Of a stretch of 64,000 nucleotides of DNA, positions 28,489-39,260 are shown piece by piece (position 1 is the stretch's first letter; every line of letters begins with the position of its first letter). The position numbers were made by a program, and so were the translations under genes. The DNA is from JALYRV01 sp036675475. Its GTDB lineage: Bacteria; Acidobacteriota; Vicinamibacteria; Vicinamibacterales; SCN-69-37. The stretch lies in the NCBI GenBank assembly GCA_036675475.1, contig JAKFEY010000021.1:1-64000 (forward strand). The letters are read 5' to 3'. The notes under the pieces were generated by a model. That model was not told where the DNA came from and ran no database searches. It was given only the letters and a program-made list of their open reading frames with translations.

Positions 28489-30588
28489 ATGTTCGGCTTT
28501 CTCATACGCGAGCCTTGGTTCCGCGTCGTCCAGTTCGTCTGGATCCTTGTCGCGGCCTTCTACCTCATCCCGGGCCCCTGGGCCGCGTGGCGCGCGTATT
28601 TTGGCGACGCCCTGCTCTCGCTGGTCTTCCTGCCCTTCACGATCGCCGCGCTCGCCGCCGGCGTGAACCGGCTGTCGACTCGAAACGAGCGGCGATTCTG
28701 GCAGGCCCTGACCGCGGCGTTCGCCGTGTGGTTCGCGTACGGCGCGATCGCGTACTTCATTCCCGACGAGGGATGGACGCTCGCGTGGAGCGTCGCCGGC
28801 GATTGCGCGTTTCTCGGGTTCTACCTGCTCATCCTGCTCGGCATCGAGCTCAGACCGCATCTGCAGACGATGGATCCGGTGGAAGACCGGCAGCGCCGTC
28901 TGCGATCGACGGCGATCACCGTCCTGCTGTTCGGATGGCTCTGCTATCTCGTCGTCATTCCCGCGGCGGTGGGCGCCGCGCGCTATGAGTCAGAGCTGCC
29001 GTCGTTCATCCTCTATCTCACGCTCGATGCGCTGATCGTCGGACGCCTGCTGTGGGTGCGGCGCGAGAGCTGGTCGGTGCGCTGGGCCACGCTCTACGGC
29101 CTGCTCGCGCTCGCGATGACCTGGATGTTCACGAGCGACCTGCTCGAAACGCTGTACGTCGCAGGCATCTTTCCGGTGGGATCCGGCACGCCGCTCGATC
29201 TCTGGTGGACCGTGCCGTTCGTCCTGCTGGTAGCGGTTGCGCGCGCCAGGCACGCGCCGTTCGAAGCGGGGCAGGACGTGCTCAATCAGGACTGGACACC
29301 GGGCGGCCGGCTGGGCAACGACCAGCTGCTGATGGGCGGCGCCATCCTGCTGCCGATCCTGCATCACGGAATGTATGCCCTCGGCCTGCTGCCGCCGGAA
29401 ACCGAAGGCTACCGCCAGGTGCTCGTCCAAATCACGCTCGTCTCGCTGGCAGGCCTGGCGATCGTCTCGTTCCGGCTGCTCGAGCTTGAGCGGCGCCGCG
29501 TGGAAGGGCGCGAGCGGGTGCTGCGCCGCGAGCTCGACCAGGCGCGGCGGATGGACGCGGTGGCGCGCGTGGCCGGCGCCGTCGCGCACGACTTCAACAA
29601 CCTGCTGCACGTGATTCGCGCGCGCGTCGACCTTGCGTCCGACAACCTGCCGCATGGCCATCAGGCGCACGAAGACCTGCGCGAGATTCGTTCGGCCGCC
29701 ATGCGCGCGTCGGCGATGGCCACCGACCTGCTGACGTTCGGCCGCCGCCACCCGGTATCGGCCGAGACGGTGTCGCTGCACACGTTTATCGACGCGCTGC
29801 GGCGCCAGCTCAAACTGATGGCGGGAGAGCGCGCCACACTCACCATCCACCTGCGCGCGTCGCTCGACGCCGTCTCGATTGACGCCATCAAGTTCGAGCG
29901 CGTGCTGCTCAACCTCGTCGCCAACGCGCGCAACGCCATGGCCGCCGGCGGGCGCATCGAGATCGAAACCTGGAATCCCCCGGGGGCTCCCGGCGCCGCG
30001 CCGCGCATCGCGCTCGCCGTGCGCGACACCGGCCAGGGCATGTCGGCCGACGTGCTCGAGAAGGCGTTCGAGCCGTTCTTCACCACACGGCGCGACGAGG
30101 GGGGCTCGGGCATGGGCCTCTCGAGCGCGCACGGCATCGTGCAGGCGATGGGCGGCTCCATCCGCGCCGACAGCGAAGTCGGTGTGGGCACGTCCCTCGT
30201 CATCGAACTCCCGGTGACCAGCACCACGCCTGAAGCGCCGGCCGAGCGCGCGCGGGGGTCTCTGCTGATCGTCGAAACGGATCCGCACATGCGGCAGATG
30301 CTGCGCGGCTATTTCGCGGATGTGTGGAAGCCGGTGCTGACGACCGGCAACGCGATGGAGGCCCTGCAGATTGCCGGCACCAGCGGACAGACCATCAGCC
30401 TGCTGATTACCGACACGACCCCGTCGGGACTGACCTACGACGTGCTCATCGCGCGCCTGCGCGCGCTGCACCCCGCGATGCAGGTGGTGCTGATGGCGCC
30501 AGAGGACTACACGGGCACGCCCGACAACTGCCTGGTGATGCGCGAGCCGCTGTCGCTCGACACGCTCGCCGCGGAAGTGCGCGCGCTG

Positions 30589-30600
<12 letters not shown>
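28489..30600 (+). CDS. Multi-pass sensor histidine kinase with degenerate C-terminal receiver
   Basis: A 703-residue protein. The N-terminal 330 residues hold eight or so membrane helices (FRVVQFVWILVAAFYLI onward) with no clear ligand domain. The kinase core has RVAGAVAHDFNNLLHVIRA (H367), RVLLNLVANARNAMA, VRDTGQGMSADVL, FEPFFTT and GSGMGLSSAHGIV. From about 585 a receiver-like domain follows (LLIVETDPHMRQML, LLITDTTPSG). It keeps the phosphoacceptor aspartate but shows alanine where Thr/Ser is expected (VVLMAPE) and arginine in place of the lysine (VMREPLS). The 3' end overlaps parE by 12 bases, convergently. No dedicated regulator is adjacent. Confidence 0.9.
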
Positions 30601-32517
<1,917 letters not shown>

Positions 32518-32537
32518 GCCTGATGATAGTACGACGA

Positions 32538-33041
32538 CTAGAGCTTCGCGAGGATTGCGATTTGCCCGGAATGATAGGCGTGGTGCTGCGCGAGGCCGTG
32601 CAGCAGCACATAGCGTGTGACGCCTGCGCCGGTTTCACGGTTGCGGGGATCGCGGGTGGGTTCGAACAACTGCTCGTCGGTCAGCGCGCGGAGGTCGGCG
32701 ATGAGCGCGTCGTGCGCCGCCTTGAGCGCGTCGACCTCCGCGCGGAAGGCGGCTTCGCCGCTGCCGGTCTCGGGCGGCCAGTCGCCTTCGGGCGGTTCGC
32801 CCGCGGGAGCGCCGTTCATGCGGTGGCGCACTTCATTCGTCCAGGCCGTCATGTGACGCACGATCTCGCGGATCGAGTGCGAGGCCTTCGCCGGCTTCGC
32901 GTTGGCGGTGGCGAACGACGCGCGCGCAATGACATCCATCACGGGATCGCCATGCCACGCGTCGCCGTCAATGGCGCGCTCCAGCTGGTCGATTAACCGC
33001 GACACCTCCGTGTCGCGTGGGAGCGACACTTTTTCGTTCAT
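32538..33041 (-). CDS. DinB-fold (DUF664/DfsB-like) metal-binding protein
   Basis: A 167-residue four-helix protein of the DinB/YfiT superfamily (unrelated to DNA polymerase IV). The three metal histidines are in SIREIVRHMTAW and LLHGLAQHHAYHSGQIA, and RDPRNRETGAGVTRYVLLHG is typical of the DinB_2 branch. These proteins are often thiol-dependent S-transferases, but no thiol cofactor genes are near. The ATG overlaps the sucB stop by one base (TGATG), so it is read as the third gene of the sucA-sucB operon, an unusual position. It precedes parE by 20 bases. Confidence 0.85.
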   Translation of the reverse strand: MNEKVSLPRDTEVSRLIDQLERAIDGDAWHGDPVMDVIARASFATANAKPAKASHSIREIVRHMTAWTNEVRHRMNGAPAGEPPEGDWPPETGSGEAAFRAEVDALKAAHDALIADLRALTDEQLFEPTRDPRNRETGAGVTRYVLLHGLAQHHAYHSGQIAILAKL

Positions 33042-34273
33042 CAGCCCTCAATCAGCATCTGGGCCGGATCCTCGATCAGCTCCTTGATGCGCACGAGGAA
33101 GCGCACGGCCTCGGATCCATCCACGATGCGGTGATCGTACGTCAGGGCGGTGTACATCATGGGCCGCAGCTCGATCTTGCCGTCGACGGCGGCCGGACGG
33201 TCCTTGATCGCATGCAGGCCGAGAATACCGACCTGCGGCGGATTGAGAATCGGCGTGCTCATGAGCGAGCCGAAAACGCCGCCGTTGGTGATGGTGAACG
33301 TGCCGCCGCGCAGATCGTCGAGCGACAGCGTGCCGTTCTTCGCCTTGCCGGCAAAGTCGCGCACGCCCTGCTCGATTTCGGCGAACGACAGCCTGTCCGC
33401 ATCGCGCAGCACGGGCACGACCAGGCCTTCCTCGGCGCCCACCGCAATGCCGATGTCGAAATAGTGCTTGAGCACCATCTCGTCGCCCTGAATTTCGGCG
33501 TTGAGCCGCGGGAACTCGCGCAGCGCGGCGACCGACGCCTTCACGAAGAAGGACGACAGGCCGAGCGACACGCCGTAGCGGTCCTTGAACGCCTGCTTCC
33601 GTCGCTCGCGCAGCTGCATCACCGCCGTCATGTCGACTTCATTGAACGTCGTCAGCATCGCGGCGGTGGACTGCACTTCCACGAGCCGGCGCGCGATGGT
33701 GGCGCGGCGTTTCGACATGCGGATGCGTTGCTCGCTACGCTCGCCCGTCGTGGGGGCGTGGGTACGTGGCTTTGGGGTGGTCGCGGTGGGCGGTGGGGAC
33801 GTGGCCTTCGTGGGTTCCGTTCGCGCCTTGATGTCGTCAGGCGTCACGCGCGGGCCTTCGGGCGTGACGGTGGAGAGATCGACGTTCTCCTGACGAGCAA
33901 GCCGCCGCGCCGCGGGAGTTGCGGCCACCGAAGCGGCGCTGCTCGAGACGCTCGCAGCCGCCGCCCCTTTCCCCTTCGCCCCTTTCCCTTTCCCCTCTTC
34001 CCTTGCGTCCCCTTTTCCCTCTGCCCTTTGCCCTTTCCCCTCGCTGATGACCCCGAGCACGTCGCCAATCTTGACGTCAGCGCCGTCTTTGTGCGCGATC
34101 GCGGAGAGCACGCCCGACTGCGGCGCCGCGACTTCGACGTCCACCTTGTCGGTCTCGAGCTCGACGAGCGGCTCGCCCACCGACACGGCATCGCCTTCCT
34201 GCTTGAGCCACTTCGCAATGCGGGCGTCGACAACCGACTCGCCCATTTCGGGAACGACGATGTTAGCGGGCAT
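33041..34273 (-). CDS. sucB: Dihydrolipoamide succinyltransferase, E2 of 2-oxoglutarate dehydrogenase
   Basis: A 410-residue E2 enzyme of the TCA cycle, transferring succinyl to CoA. Lipoyl domain 1-77 (VELETDKVDVEV, lipoylated K43); a low-complexity linker of Lys/Gly/Glu built on a heptamer array; a peripheral subunit-binding domain near 110-145 (ATPAARRLARQENVDLSTV); a Pro/Thr linker; and the catalytic domain with RIRMSKRRATIARRL, LNPPQVGILGLHAIKDRP and the active-site histidine in TYDHRIVDGSEAVRFL. The ATG lies inside the sucA 3' end (11-base overlap), showing tight coupling. The DinB-fold gene is coupled downstream; lpd is not in the window. Confidence 0.96.
   Translation of the reverse strand: MPANIVVPEMGESVVDARIAKWLKQEGDAVSVGEPLVELETDKVDVEVAAPQSGVLSAIAHKDGADVKIGDVLGVISEGKGQRAEGKGDAREEGKGKGAKGKGAAAASVSSSAASVAATPAARRLARQENVDLSTVTPEGPRVTPDDIKARTEPTKATSPPPTATTPKPRTHAPTTGERSEQRIRMSKRRATIARRLVEVQSTAAMLTTFNEVDMTAVMQLRERRKQAFKDRYGVSLGLSSFFVKASVAALREFPRLNAEIQGDEMVLKHYFDIGIAVGAEEGLVVPVLRDADRLSFAEIEQGVRDFAGKAKNGTLSLDDLRGGTFTITNGGVFGSLMSTPILNPPQVGILGLHAIKDRPAAVDGKIELRPMMYTALTYDHRIVDGSEAVRFLVRIKELIEDPAQMLIEG
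33968..34040 (-). repeat. Heptamer array encoding the sucB lipoyl linker
   Basis: Nine 7-base units (consensus TTTSCCC on the plus strand) and one 10-base unit run end to end. On the coding strand they are purine-only to near purine-only (GGGAAAG-like) and encode Gly/Lys/Glu/Arg with some Ala between the lipoyl domain and the subunit-binding domain. Such linkers tolerate any length, so the array is translated without damage. Confidence 0.8.
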
Positions 34274-37070
34274 GAGTGGGTTTCCTGTCCTGGACCTTGA
34301 ACGCGGCGGCAATCAGCACCGCCTGGTTCTGCGCGTGGCGCGCCGCCGATCCTTCGGCGGGACTCGCGCTGCGCGGGCGCGCGATGTAGCTGAAGTTGTA
34401 GCGGCCCGCGACGATCGACTGCAGATGGGGCCGCACGAACTCGAAGGCCCCGTAGTTTTCCGGCTCTTCCTGTACCCACACGACCTGATCGAGCGCGGGA
34501 TAGCTCTCGATGACCTTGCGGATGTCATTGATGGGCAGTGGATAGAGCTGCTCCACGCGGCAGATGGCCACGCCCGGCGATTCCTTGCGCCGATCGCTCG
34601 TCAGCAGATCGATGGCGACCTTGCCGCTGCACAGCACCAGGCGGCGGATGTCCTTCTCGCGCCCGCGCGCCTCCACATCGTCAATCACCTGCTGCCAGCG
34701 GCCTTCCGCGAGCTCGCGCGGCGAGGAGGCCACGGCCGGGTGGCGCAGCAGGCTCTTCGGCGTGAGCACGATGAGCGGCAGCGGATCGTTGTCGAGGAGC
34801 ATCGCCTGCCGGCGCAGCAGGTGGAAGTACTGCGCGGCCGTGGTGCAGTTGGCCACACGCATGTTGATGTCGGCGGCGAGCTGCAGGAATCGCTCGGGGC
34901 GCGCGCTGGCGTGATCGGGCCCCTGCCCTTCGTGCGCGTGCGGCAGCAGCAGCACGAGCGACGGCTCCTGGCCCCACTTCGAGCGCGCGGAGACGAGGAA
35001 CTCGTCAATCACCACCTGCGCGCCGTTGATGAAGTCGCCGTACTGCGCTTCCCAGACGACGAGCGTGCCGGGCGCCTGCACGCTGTAGCCAAACTCGAAG
35101 CCGACGGCCGCGTTTTCGGAGAGCGGGCTGTTGTGAATCTCGAACGACGCCTTTGCCTGCGCCAGCGACTGCAGCGGCACGAGGGTGTCGCCGCTTTCGG
35201 GATCGTGCAGGACGGCGTGGCGCTGGCTGAAGGTGCCGCGCTCGACGTCTTCACCCGTGAGACGGATAGGCGTGCCGTCTTCGAGGATGCTGGCAAAGGC
35301 GAGCTCCTCGGCCGCCGACCAGTCGATGGCGCGGGCGTCGGGATCGTCGAACATCTGCCGGCGCCGATCGCGCGCCTTTTCGAGCTTGCGATGCGGCGTA
35401 AAGCCGTCGGGCACGTGCAGCAGTCCGCCGTTGAGCGCGGCCAGCCTGTCGAGCGGCACGGCCGTCTTCACGCGCGCGGCCGCGCCCGGAGGGGCGAGCT
35501 CGGCGTGCGGCTCCACGAGATCCTGCTCGGGATTGAGCGCGTCGAACGCGGCCTGCAGCTCCTGCATGCGGGCGTCGAGCAGGCGATCGGCCTCGCCCGC
35601 CTCGATGACGCCGCGCGAGGCCAGCGTTTCGGCCCACAGCTGACGCACGGTCGGCTGCGCCGTGATCTTGCGATAGAGCATCGGCTGCGTGAACGCCGGC
35701 TCGTCGCCTTCGTTGTGGCCGTAGCGCCGGTAGCCCACGAGATCGATCAGCACGTCGCGCTTGAACTTCGCGCGATACGCCACCGCGATTCGCGCCGCCT
35801 CGATGCACGCCGTCACATCGTCGGCATTGACGTGGATGATGGGAATCTTGAAGCCGCGCGCCAGGCCGCTCGCGTAGAGCGTGCTGAACGAGTCTTCGGG
35901 ATCGGTGGTGAACCCGAGCTGGTTGTTCGCGATGATGTGGATGGTACCGCCGGTGTAATAGCCGGCAAGCTTGCAGAAGTTCAGGGTCTCGGCCACCACG
36001 CCCTGGCCGGCAAACGCGGCGTCGCCGTGAATCAGGATGGGCAGTGCGAGATCCGGATCGAAGACAGGCGCGCCGCCCTTCGACGCGTCGGTGGCGGCGG
36101 CACGCGCCATCCCCTCGAGCACCGGATCGATGGCCTCGAGGTGGCTCGGGTTCGGCGGCATCGAGACGTGCATCTCGACCTGCCGGCCGCCCTTGATGGC
36201 GCGGATCGCGCCCATGTGGTACTTCACGTCGCCGGCAAACGAGCGGTCGCCGGAGTGCGCGGCCGACCGCACGGGATCCTTGAACTCCGCGAGGATCTGC
36301 GCGTAGGGCTTGTTGAGGATGTGCGCGAGCACGTTGAGACGCCCGCGGTGCGCCATGCCGATGAACACGCTGCGCGTGCCTGCTTCGGCAATGTCGCCAA
36401 TCACCTCATCGAGCACCGGCACGAGCATGTCGAGCCCCTCGATCGAGAAGCGCGTCTTGCCGGGGAAGGTGCGGTGCAGGAAGCGCTCGAAGCTCTCGAC
36501 CACCGTGAGGCGTTCGAGAAGGTCGCGATCGTCGATGGGATCGGTGGGCGGACGGAACGTGCCGCGCTCGATGGCCTGCCGCAGCCACTGGCGCTCTTCC
36601 GGCACGAAGATGTGCGCCAGGTCGTAGCCGGTGTTGCCGCAATACACGGCGCGGAGCCGCTCGATCGCCTCGAAGGCATTCGCGGCGGTCTCGGCGAGCG
36701 GGCCGCCGACCAGCGAGGCCGGCAGTTGTGTGAGGTCGGCTTCACTGAGGCCGTAGGTTTCCAGTTCCAGGGCGGGATCGCCCTGCCGTTCGGATCCGAG
36801 CGGGTCGAGCGTCGAGGCCAGGTGGCCGTAGCGCCGAATCGACCCCGACAGCTTGACCAGGCCCACATACAGCTCGGGGCGGAAGGCGGCGCCGGCGGAT
36901 GCGGAGGACGACGCGGCCGGCGCGGCTGCCGGCACCTCTTCCGTAGGCGTCCACTGGTCGAAAATGGCACGCGTCGCTGGGTCCACCGCCTTCGGATCGG
37001 ACCGGTAGCGGTCGTAAAGCTCGAGCACATAGCCCCGGTTCAACCCGGCGAAGTCCTGCCAGCCAGCCAT
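34263..37070 (-). CDS. sucA: 2-oxoglutarate dehydrogenase E1 component
   Basis: A 935-residue thiamine-diphosphate enzyme decarboxylating 2-oxoglutarate. The N-terminal docking segment is WQDFAGLNRGYVLELYDRY; a variable Ala/Pro/Ser linker follows. Then come YGHLASTLDPLG, FVPEERQWL, the substrate-binding GMAHRGRLNVLAHI (near 270), the ThDP-Mg loop ILIHGDAAFAGQGVVAETLN, and the second half with LRLTGEDVERGTFSQRHAVL and WEAQYGDFINGAQVVIDEF. It ends with VWVQEEPENYGAFEFVRPHL. It heads the sucA-sucB-DinB-fold operon; its start is divergent from an unknown gene 47 bases away. Confidence 0.97.
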   Translation of the reverse strand: MAGWQDFAGLNRGYVLELYDRYRSDPKAVDPATRAIFDQWTPTEEVPAAAPAASSSASAGAAFRPELYVGLVKLSGSIRRYGHLASTLDPLGSERQGDPALELETYGLSEADLTQLPASLVGGPLAETAANAFEAIERLRAVYCGNTGYDLAHIFVPEERQWLRQAIERGTFRPPTDPIDDRDLLERLTVVESFERFLHRTFPGKTRFSIEGLDMLVPVLDEVIGDIAEAGTRSVFIGMAHRGRLNVLAHILNKPYAQILAEFKDPVRSAAHSGDRSFAGDVKYHMGAIRAIKGGRQVEMHVSMPPNPSHLEAIDPVLEGMARAAATDASKGGAPVFDPDLALPILIHGDAAFAGQGVVAETLNFCKLAGYYTGGTIHIIANNQLGFTTDPEDSFSTLYASGLARGFKIPIIHVNADDVTACIEAARIAVAYRAKFKRDVLIDLVGYRRYGHNEGDEPAFTQPMLYRKITAQPTVRQLWAETLASRGVIEAGEADRLLDARMQELQAAFDALNPEQDLVEPHAELAPPGAAARVKTAVPLDRLAALNGGLLHVPDGFTPHRKLEKARDRRRQMFDDPDARAIDWSAAEELAFASILEDGTPIRLTGEDVERGTFSQRHAVLHDPESGDTLVPLQSLAQAKASFEIHNSPLSENAAVGFEFGYSVQAPGTLVVWEAQYGDFINGAQVVIDEFLVSARSKWGQEPSLVLLLPHAHEGQGPDHASARPERFLQLAADINMRVANCTTAAQYFHLLRRQAMLLDNDPLPLIVLTPKSLLRHPAVASSPRELAEGRWQQVIDDVEARGREKDIRRLVLCSGKVAIDLLTSDRRKESPGVAICRVEQLYPLPINDIRKVIESYPALDQVVWVQEEPENYGAFEFVRPHLQSIVAGRYNFSYIARPRSASPAEGSAARHAQNQAVLIAAAFKVQDRKPTHAR

Positions 37071-37117
37071 ATCCGGTTAATTCTTACACAACCACCGACA
37101 GTAAAATCGGATCCCGC

Positions 37118-37765
37118 ATGGCATCGCCGCCGCACGCCGAGATCATCCGCGCGTTTCGCCGCAATGCCACGCATGTGCGGCAGGCGCTGCGCGTCGTGAA
37201 AGAGGCCGGCCGCGAGCCCGTGCACGTCGTCGACGGCTACATCCAGGATGCCGGATGGCTCGAGCGGTACCGGCGGCTGTCGACGCCGGTTCGACGCGCC
37301 GCGATGGATACCGACAAGGCGAGCCTGCGCCGCGCGCTCGGCGCGCTCGAAGATGATGCCGGCGGCAACACCTCGCCCGCGCTCGCCCGCGCGCGGCAGG
37401 CGTTCGACAGTGTGCAAGCCGAACTGGATGCAACCGTCGGTCTCGGCGGCCGCAAAGTCGCGCGCGGCGAGATGTTCAGGGCGTGGATGGACGCGGCCGT
37501 CTTCTACGACCGCACGGACACGCAGAAGCCGTACGAAGAACTGGTGGCCGCGCACGGCAAGGCCATCGAGAGCATGGCGGCCGAACTAACCGAGACCTAC
37601 GCGGAGGCGATCCTGGCCGCCGACGAGGCCGCGGCCGAAGCGATGGGCGAACCGCTCATCCTGCCGCCGCCGGAGAAGACCCCGCCGCCACCGCCCGACC
37701 CGAAAGAAAAAGGACGATGGAAGCAGGTGCTCGCATCGCTGTTCAGGAGGAGGAGCGACGAGTAA
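37118..37765 (+). CDS. Hypothetical cytoplasmic protein
   Basis: A 215-residue protein of no family I recognise. It appears mostly alpha-helical and charged (EIIRAFRRNATHVRQALRVV, LRRALGALEDDAGG, KAIESMAAELTETYAEAIL), with no membrane segment or signal. The end is a proline tract (LPPPEKTPPPPPDPKEK) followed by a basic amphipathic tail (GRWKQVLASLFRRRSDE), which could contact membrane or nucleic acid; this is only inference. A -10-like TAAAAT lies 10 bases before the ATG. It stands alone between sucA and proline dehydrogenase. Confidence 0.65.
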   Translation: MASPPHAEIIRAFRRNATHVRQALRVVKEAGREPVHVVDGYIQDAGWLERYRRLSTPVRRAAMDTDKASLRRALGALEDDAGGNTSPALARARQAFDSVQAELDATVGLGGRKVARGEMFRAWMDAAVFYDRTDTQKPYEELVAAHGKAIESMAAELTETYAEAILAADEAAAEAMGEPLILPPPEKTPPPPPDPKEKGRWKQVLASLFRRRSDE

Positions 37766-37789
37766 CTGGAAACTGAGGATCGATCCCGC

Positions 37790-38719
37790 TCAACTGAACA
37801 TGTTCTTGAGCACGAACCAAACGTTCGCCGGGCGTTCGGCGAGCCGGCGCATGTACCACGGGAACCAGTACTCGCCGTAGCTGATGAGCACGCGCAGCGA
37901 TTCGCCCTCGGCCACGAGCTGCTGCTGCGCGCCGCGCTGAATGCCGAAGAGCATCGCAAACTCATAGTGCCGCTTCGGCACGTTCCGCTCCTCGATCATC
38001 TTGCGAAGCCGGCCCACCAGGGCCATGTCGTGCGTGGCAATGTGCAGCAGCGTGCCTGAGGCCAGCGCGTCGGGCTGCAGCATGCGCGCCGCGAGCTTGA
38101 AGTAGTTCTCGTCGACGTCCTTCTTGTCGGGGAACGCCACGGCCGGCGGCTCGAGATAGGCGCCCTTCACCAGGCGGATGTTGCAGCCGAGCGGCAGCAG
38201 CGCCTCGATGTCCTTTTCGGTGCGGAACAGATAGGCCTGCAGCGCAATGCCGATGCGATCGGAGTGCGCGCGGCCGCGCTTGAACAGCTCGATCGTGCCG
38301 TCGACGTACTCCGAGCTCTCCATGTCGATCCAGATGATGTTGTTGCGCAGCGTCGCATGGTCGAGCAGACGCGTGAGATGGCGGAAGCACATCTCCTTGT
38401 CCTGATCGTAGGCAAGCTGCGTGGGCTTGACCGAGATCTGCGCGTCGAGCCCGCGCTCGGCAACCATGTCCATGACCCGCACGTAGTGATCGGCCACGGC
38501 CTGCGAATCTTCCGCGCCGGCCAGCGACTCGCCGAGCCGCGTCAGGATCGTGTTGATCTTCTTCGTCTTCAACACCTGCGCGGCTTCGAGCGCATCTTCC
38601 ACGCGCTCGCCCGGCATGAAGGTGGCGACCGACCGCCGCACGAACCCCCACCGCATCGCCTTCTCTCGCAGCCACACGCTCTGCGAACCCGCCAGCAGCG
38701 CCTTCCGCATCACACTCAT
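37790..38719 (-). CDS. Proline dehydrogenase (monofunctional)
   Basis: A 309-residue FAD enzyme oxidising proline to pyrroline-5-carboxylate at the membrane face. It has the PutA beta/alpha-barrel without the aldehyde dehydrogenase or DNA-binding parts. Motifs include ISVKPTQLAYD, IIWIDMESSEYVDGTIELF, GIALQAYLFRTEKDIEAL, the lysine-containing IRLVKGAYLEPP, TLLHIATHDMALV, FAMLFGIQRGAQQQL and the substrate-binding RRLAERPAN. ATG 38719 is chosen because GGAGG lies 7 bases upstream; ATG 38710 is also in frame. The pyrroline-5-carboxylate dehydrogenase that would complete the pathway is not nearby. Confidence 0.93.
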   Translation of the reverse strand: MSVMRKALLAGSQSVWLREKAMRWGFVRRSVATFMPGERVEDALEAAQVLKTKKINTILTRLGESLAGAEDSQAVADHYVRVMDMVAERGLDAQISVKPTQLAYDQDKEMCFRHLTRLLDHATLRNNIIWIDMESSEYVDGTIELFKRGRAHSDRIGIALQAYLFRTEKDIEALLPLGCNIRLVKGAYLEPPAVAFPDKKDVDENYFKLAARMLQPDALASGTLLHIATHDMALVGRLRKMIEERNVPKRHYEFAMLFGIQRGAQQQLVAEGESLRVLISYGEYWFPWYMRRLAERPANVWFVLKNMFS

Positions 38720-38755
38720 CAGCACTCCTCCGTCAGCCCGGCTCCAGCGCCCGGC

Positions 38756-39250
38756 CTACCACCCACCGCGTCCGCCCCGGCCCTCACCAGGCGGCGGCGC
38801 GGTCAGCGGCTTGGTTGTGCCGCGATGGCACGTGTAACACGTCACCTTCGGCGCGGGCGTTTCACCGGGCGCCGCCCCGGCCGCCGGCTCGCCGACGCCG
38901 GCCAGGTGCTTCGTGTTGATGTCGGTCACCATCAGCAGCATCGCGCGCGCAATTTCCTTCTGCGGCTTTGCGTCGGACGCGAAATCGAACTTCGAAAGGT
39001 CGTCCCCTTCGCCGACATGACAGTGCTGGCACCGCACGCCCAGCCCGCGCGTGAAACCGCGCATCACCCGGACAACCTCCGGGCGCGTCATGGTCGAGGG
39101 AAGCACCATGAGGTTGGTCGGCGGCGGCTGCGGGGCGCGCTGCGCCTGCTGCGGCGGTGCCTGGGTCTGCGGCGGCGGCGCCTGGCCCTGCGCGTGCAGG
39201 GCGGCACCCGCGGCAACCATCACGACGAGCGCGTATCCGAAACGGCGCAT
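38756..39250 (-). CDS. Secreted c-type cytochrome, reaction-centre cytochrome-like
   Basis: A 164-residue exported protein with a signal peptide (about 1-20) and a Gln/Pro-rich spacer. Two haem c sites are visible, CQHCH (C74-H78) and CYTCH near 145, surrounded by LMVLPSTMTRPEVVRVMRGF and FASDAKPQKEIARAM, which match the photosynthetic reaction-centre cytochrome c subunit family found in non-phototrophic acidobacteria. It is probably a periplasmic electron carrier. The next gene upstream, 10 bases away on the same strand, is a PQQ-type propeller that could be its electron donor. The tail is Gly/Arg-rich. Confidence 0.9.
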   Translation of the reverse strand: MRRFGYALVVMVAAGAALHAQGQAPPPQTQAPPQQAQRAPQPPPTNLMVLPSTMTRPEVVRVMRGFTRGLGVRCQHCHVGEGDDLSKFDFASDAKPQKEIARAMLLMVTDINTKHLAGVGEPAAGAAPGETPAPKVTCYTCHRGTTKPLTAPPPGEGRGGRGGW

Positions 39251-39260
39251 AAGGTCTCCT

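Noticed and set aside
34047..37199. Very long plus-strand open frame (over 1000 codons) opposite sucA-sucB, and similar frames opposite the permeases (139-2715, 10900-13128) and the propellers
   Set aside because: Arginine/histidine/alanine-rich products without domains, antisense to clear genes. They are caused by high GC and strong third-position bias.
37766..37789. Possible heptamer array (AACTGGA-AACTGAG) before the proline dehydrogenase end
   Set aside because: Only two imperfect units, which is expected by chance.
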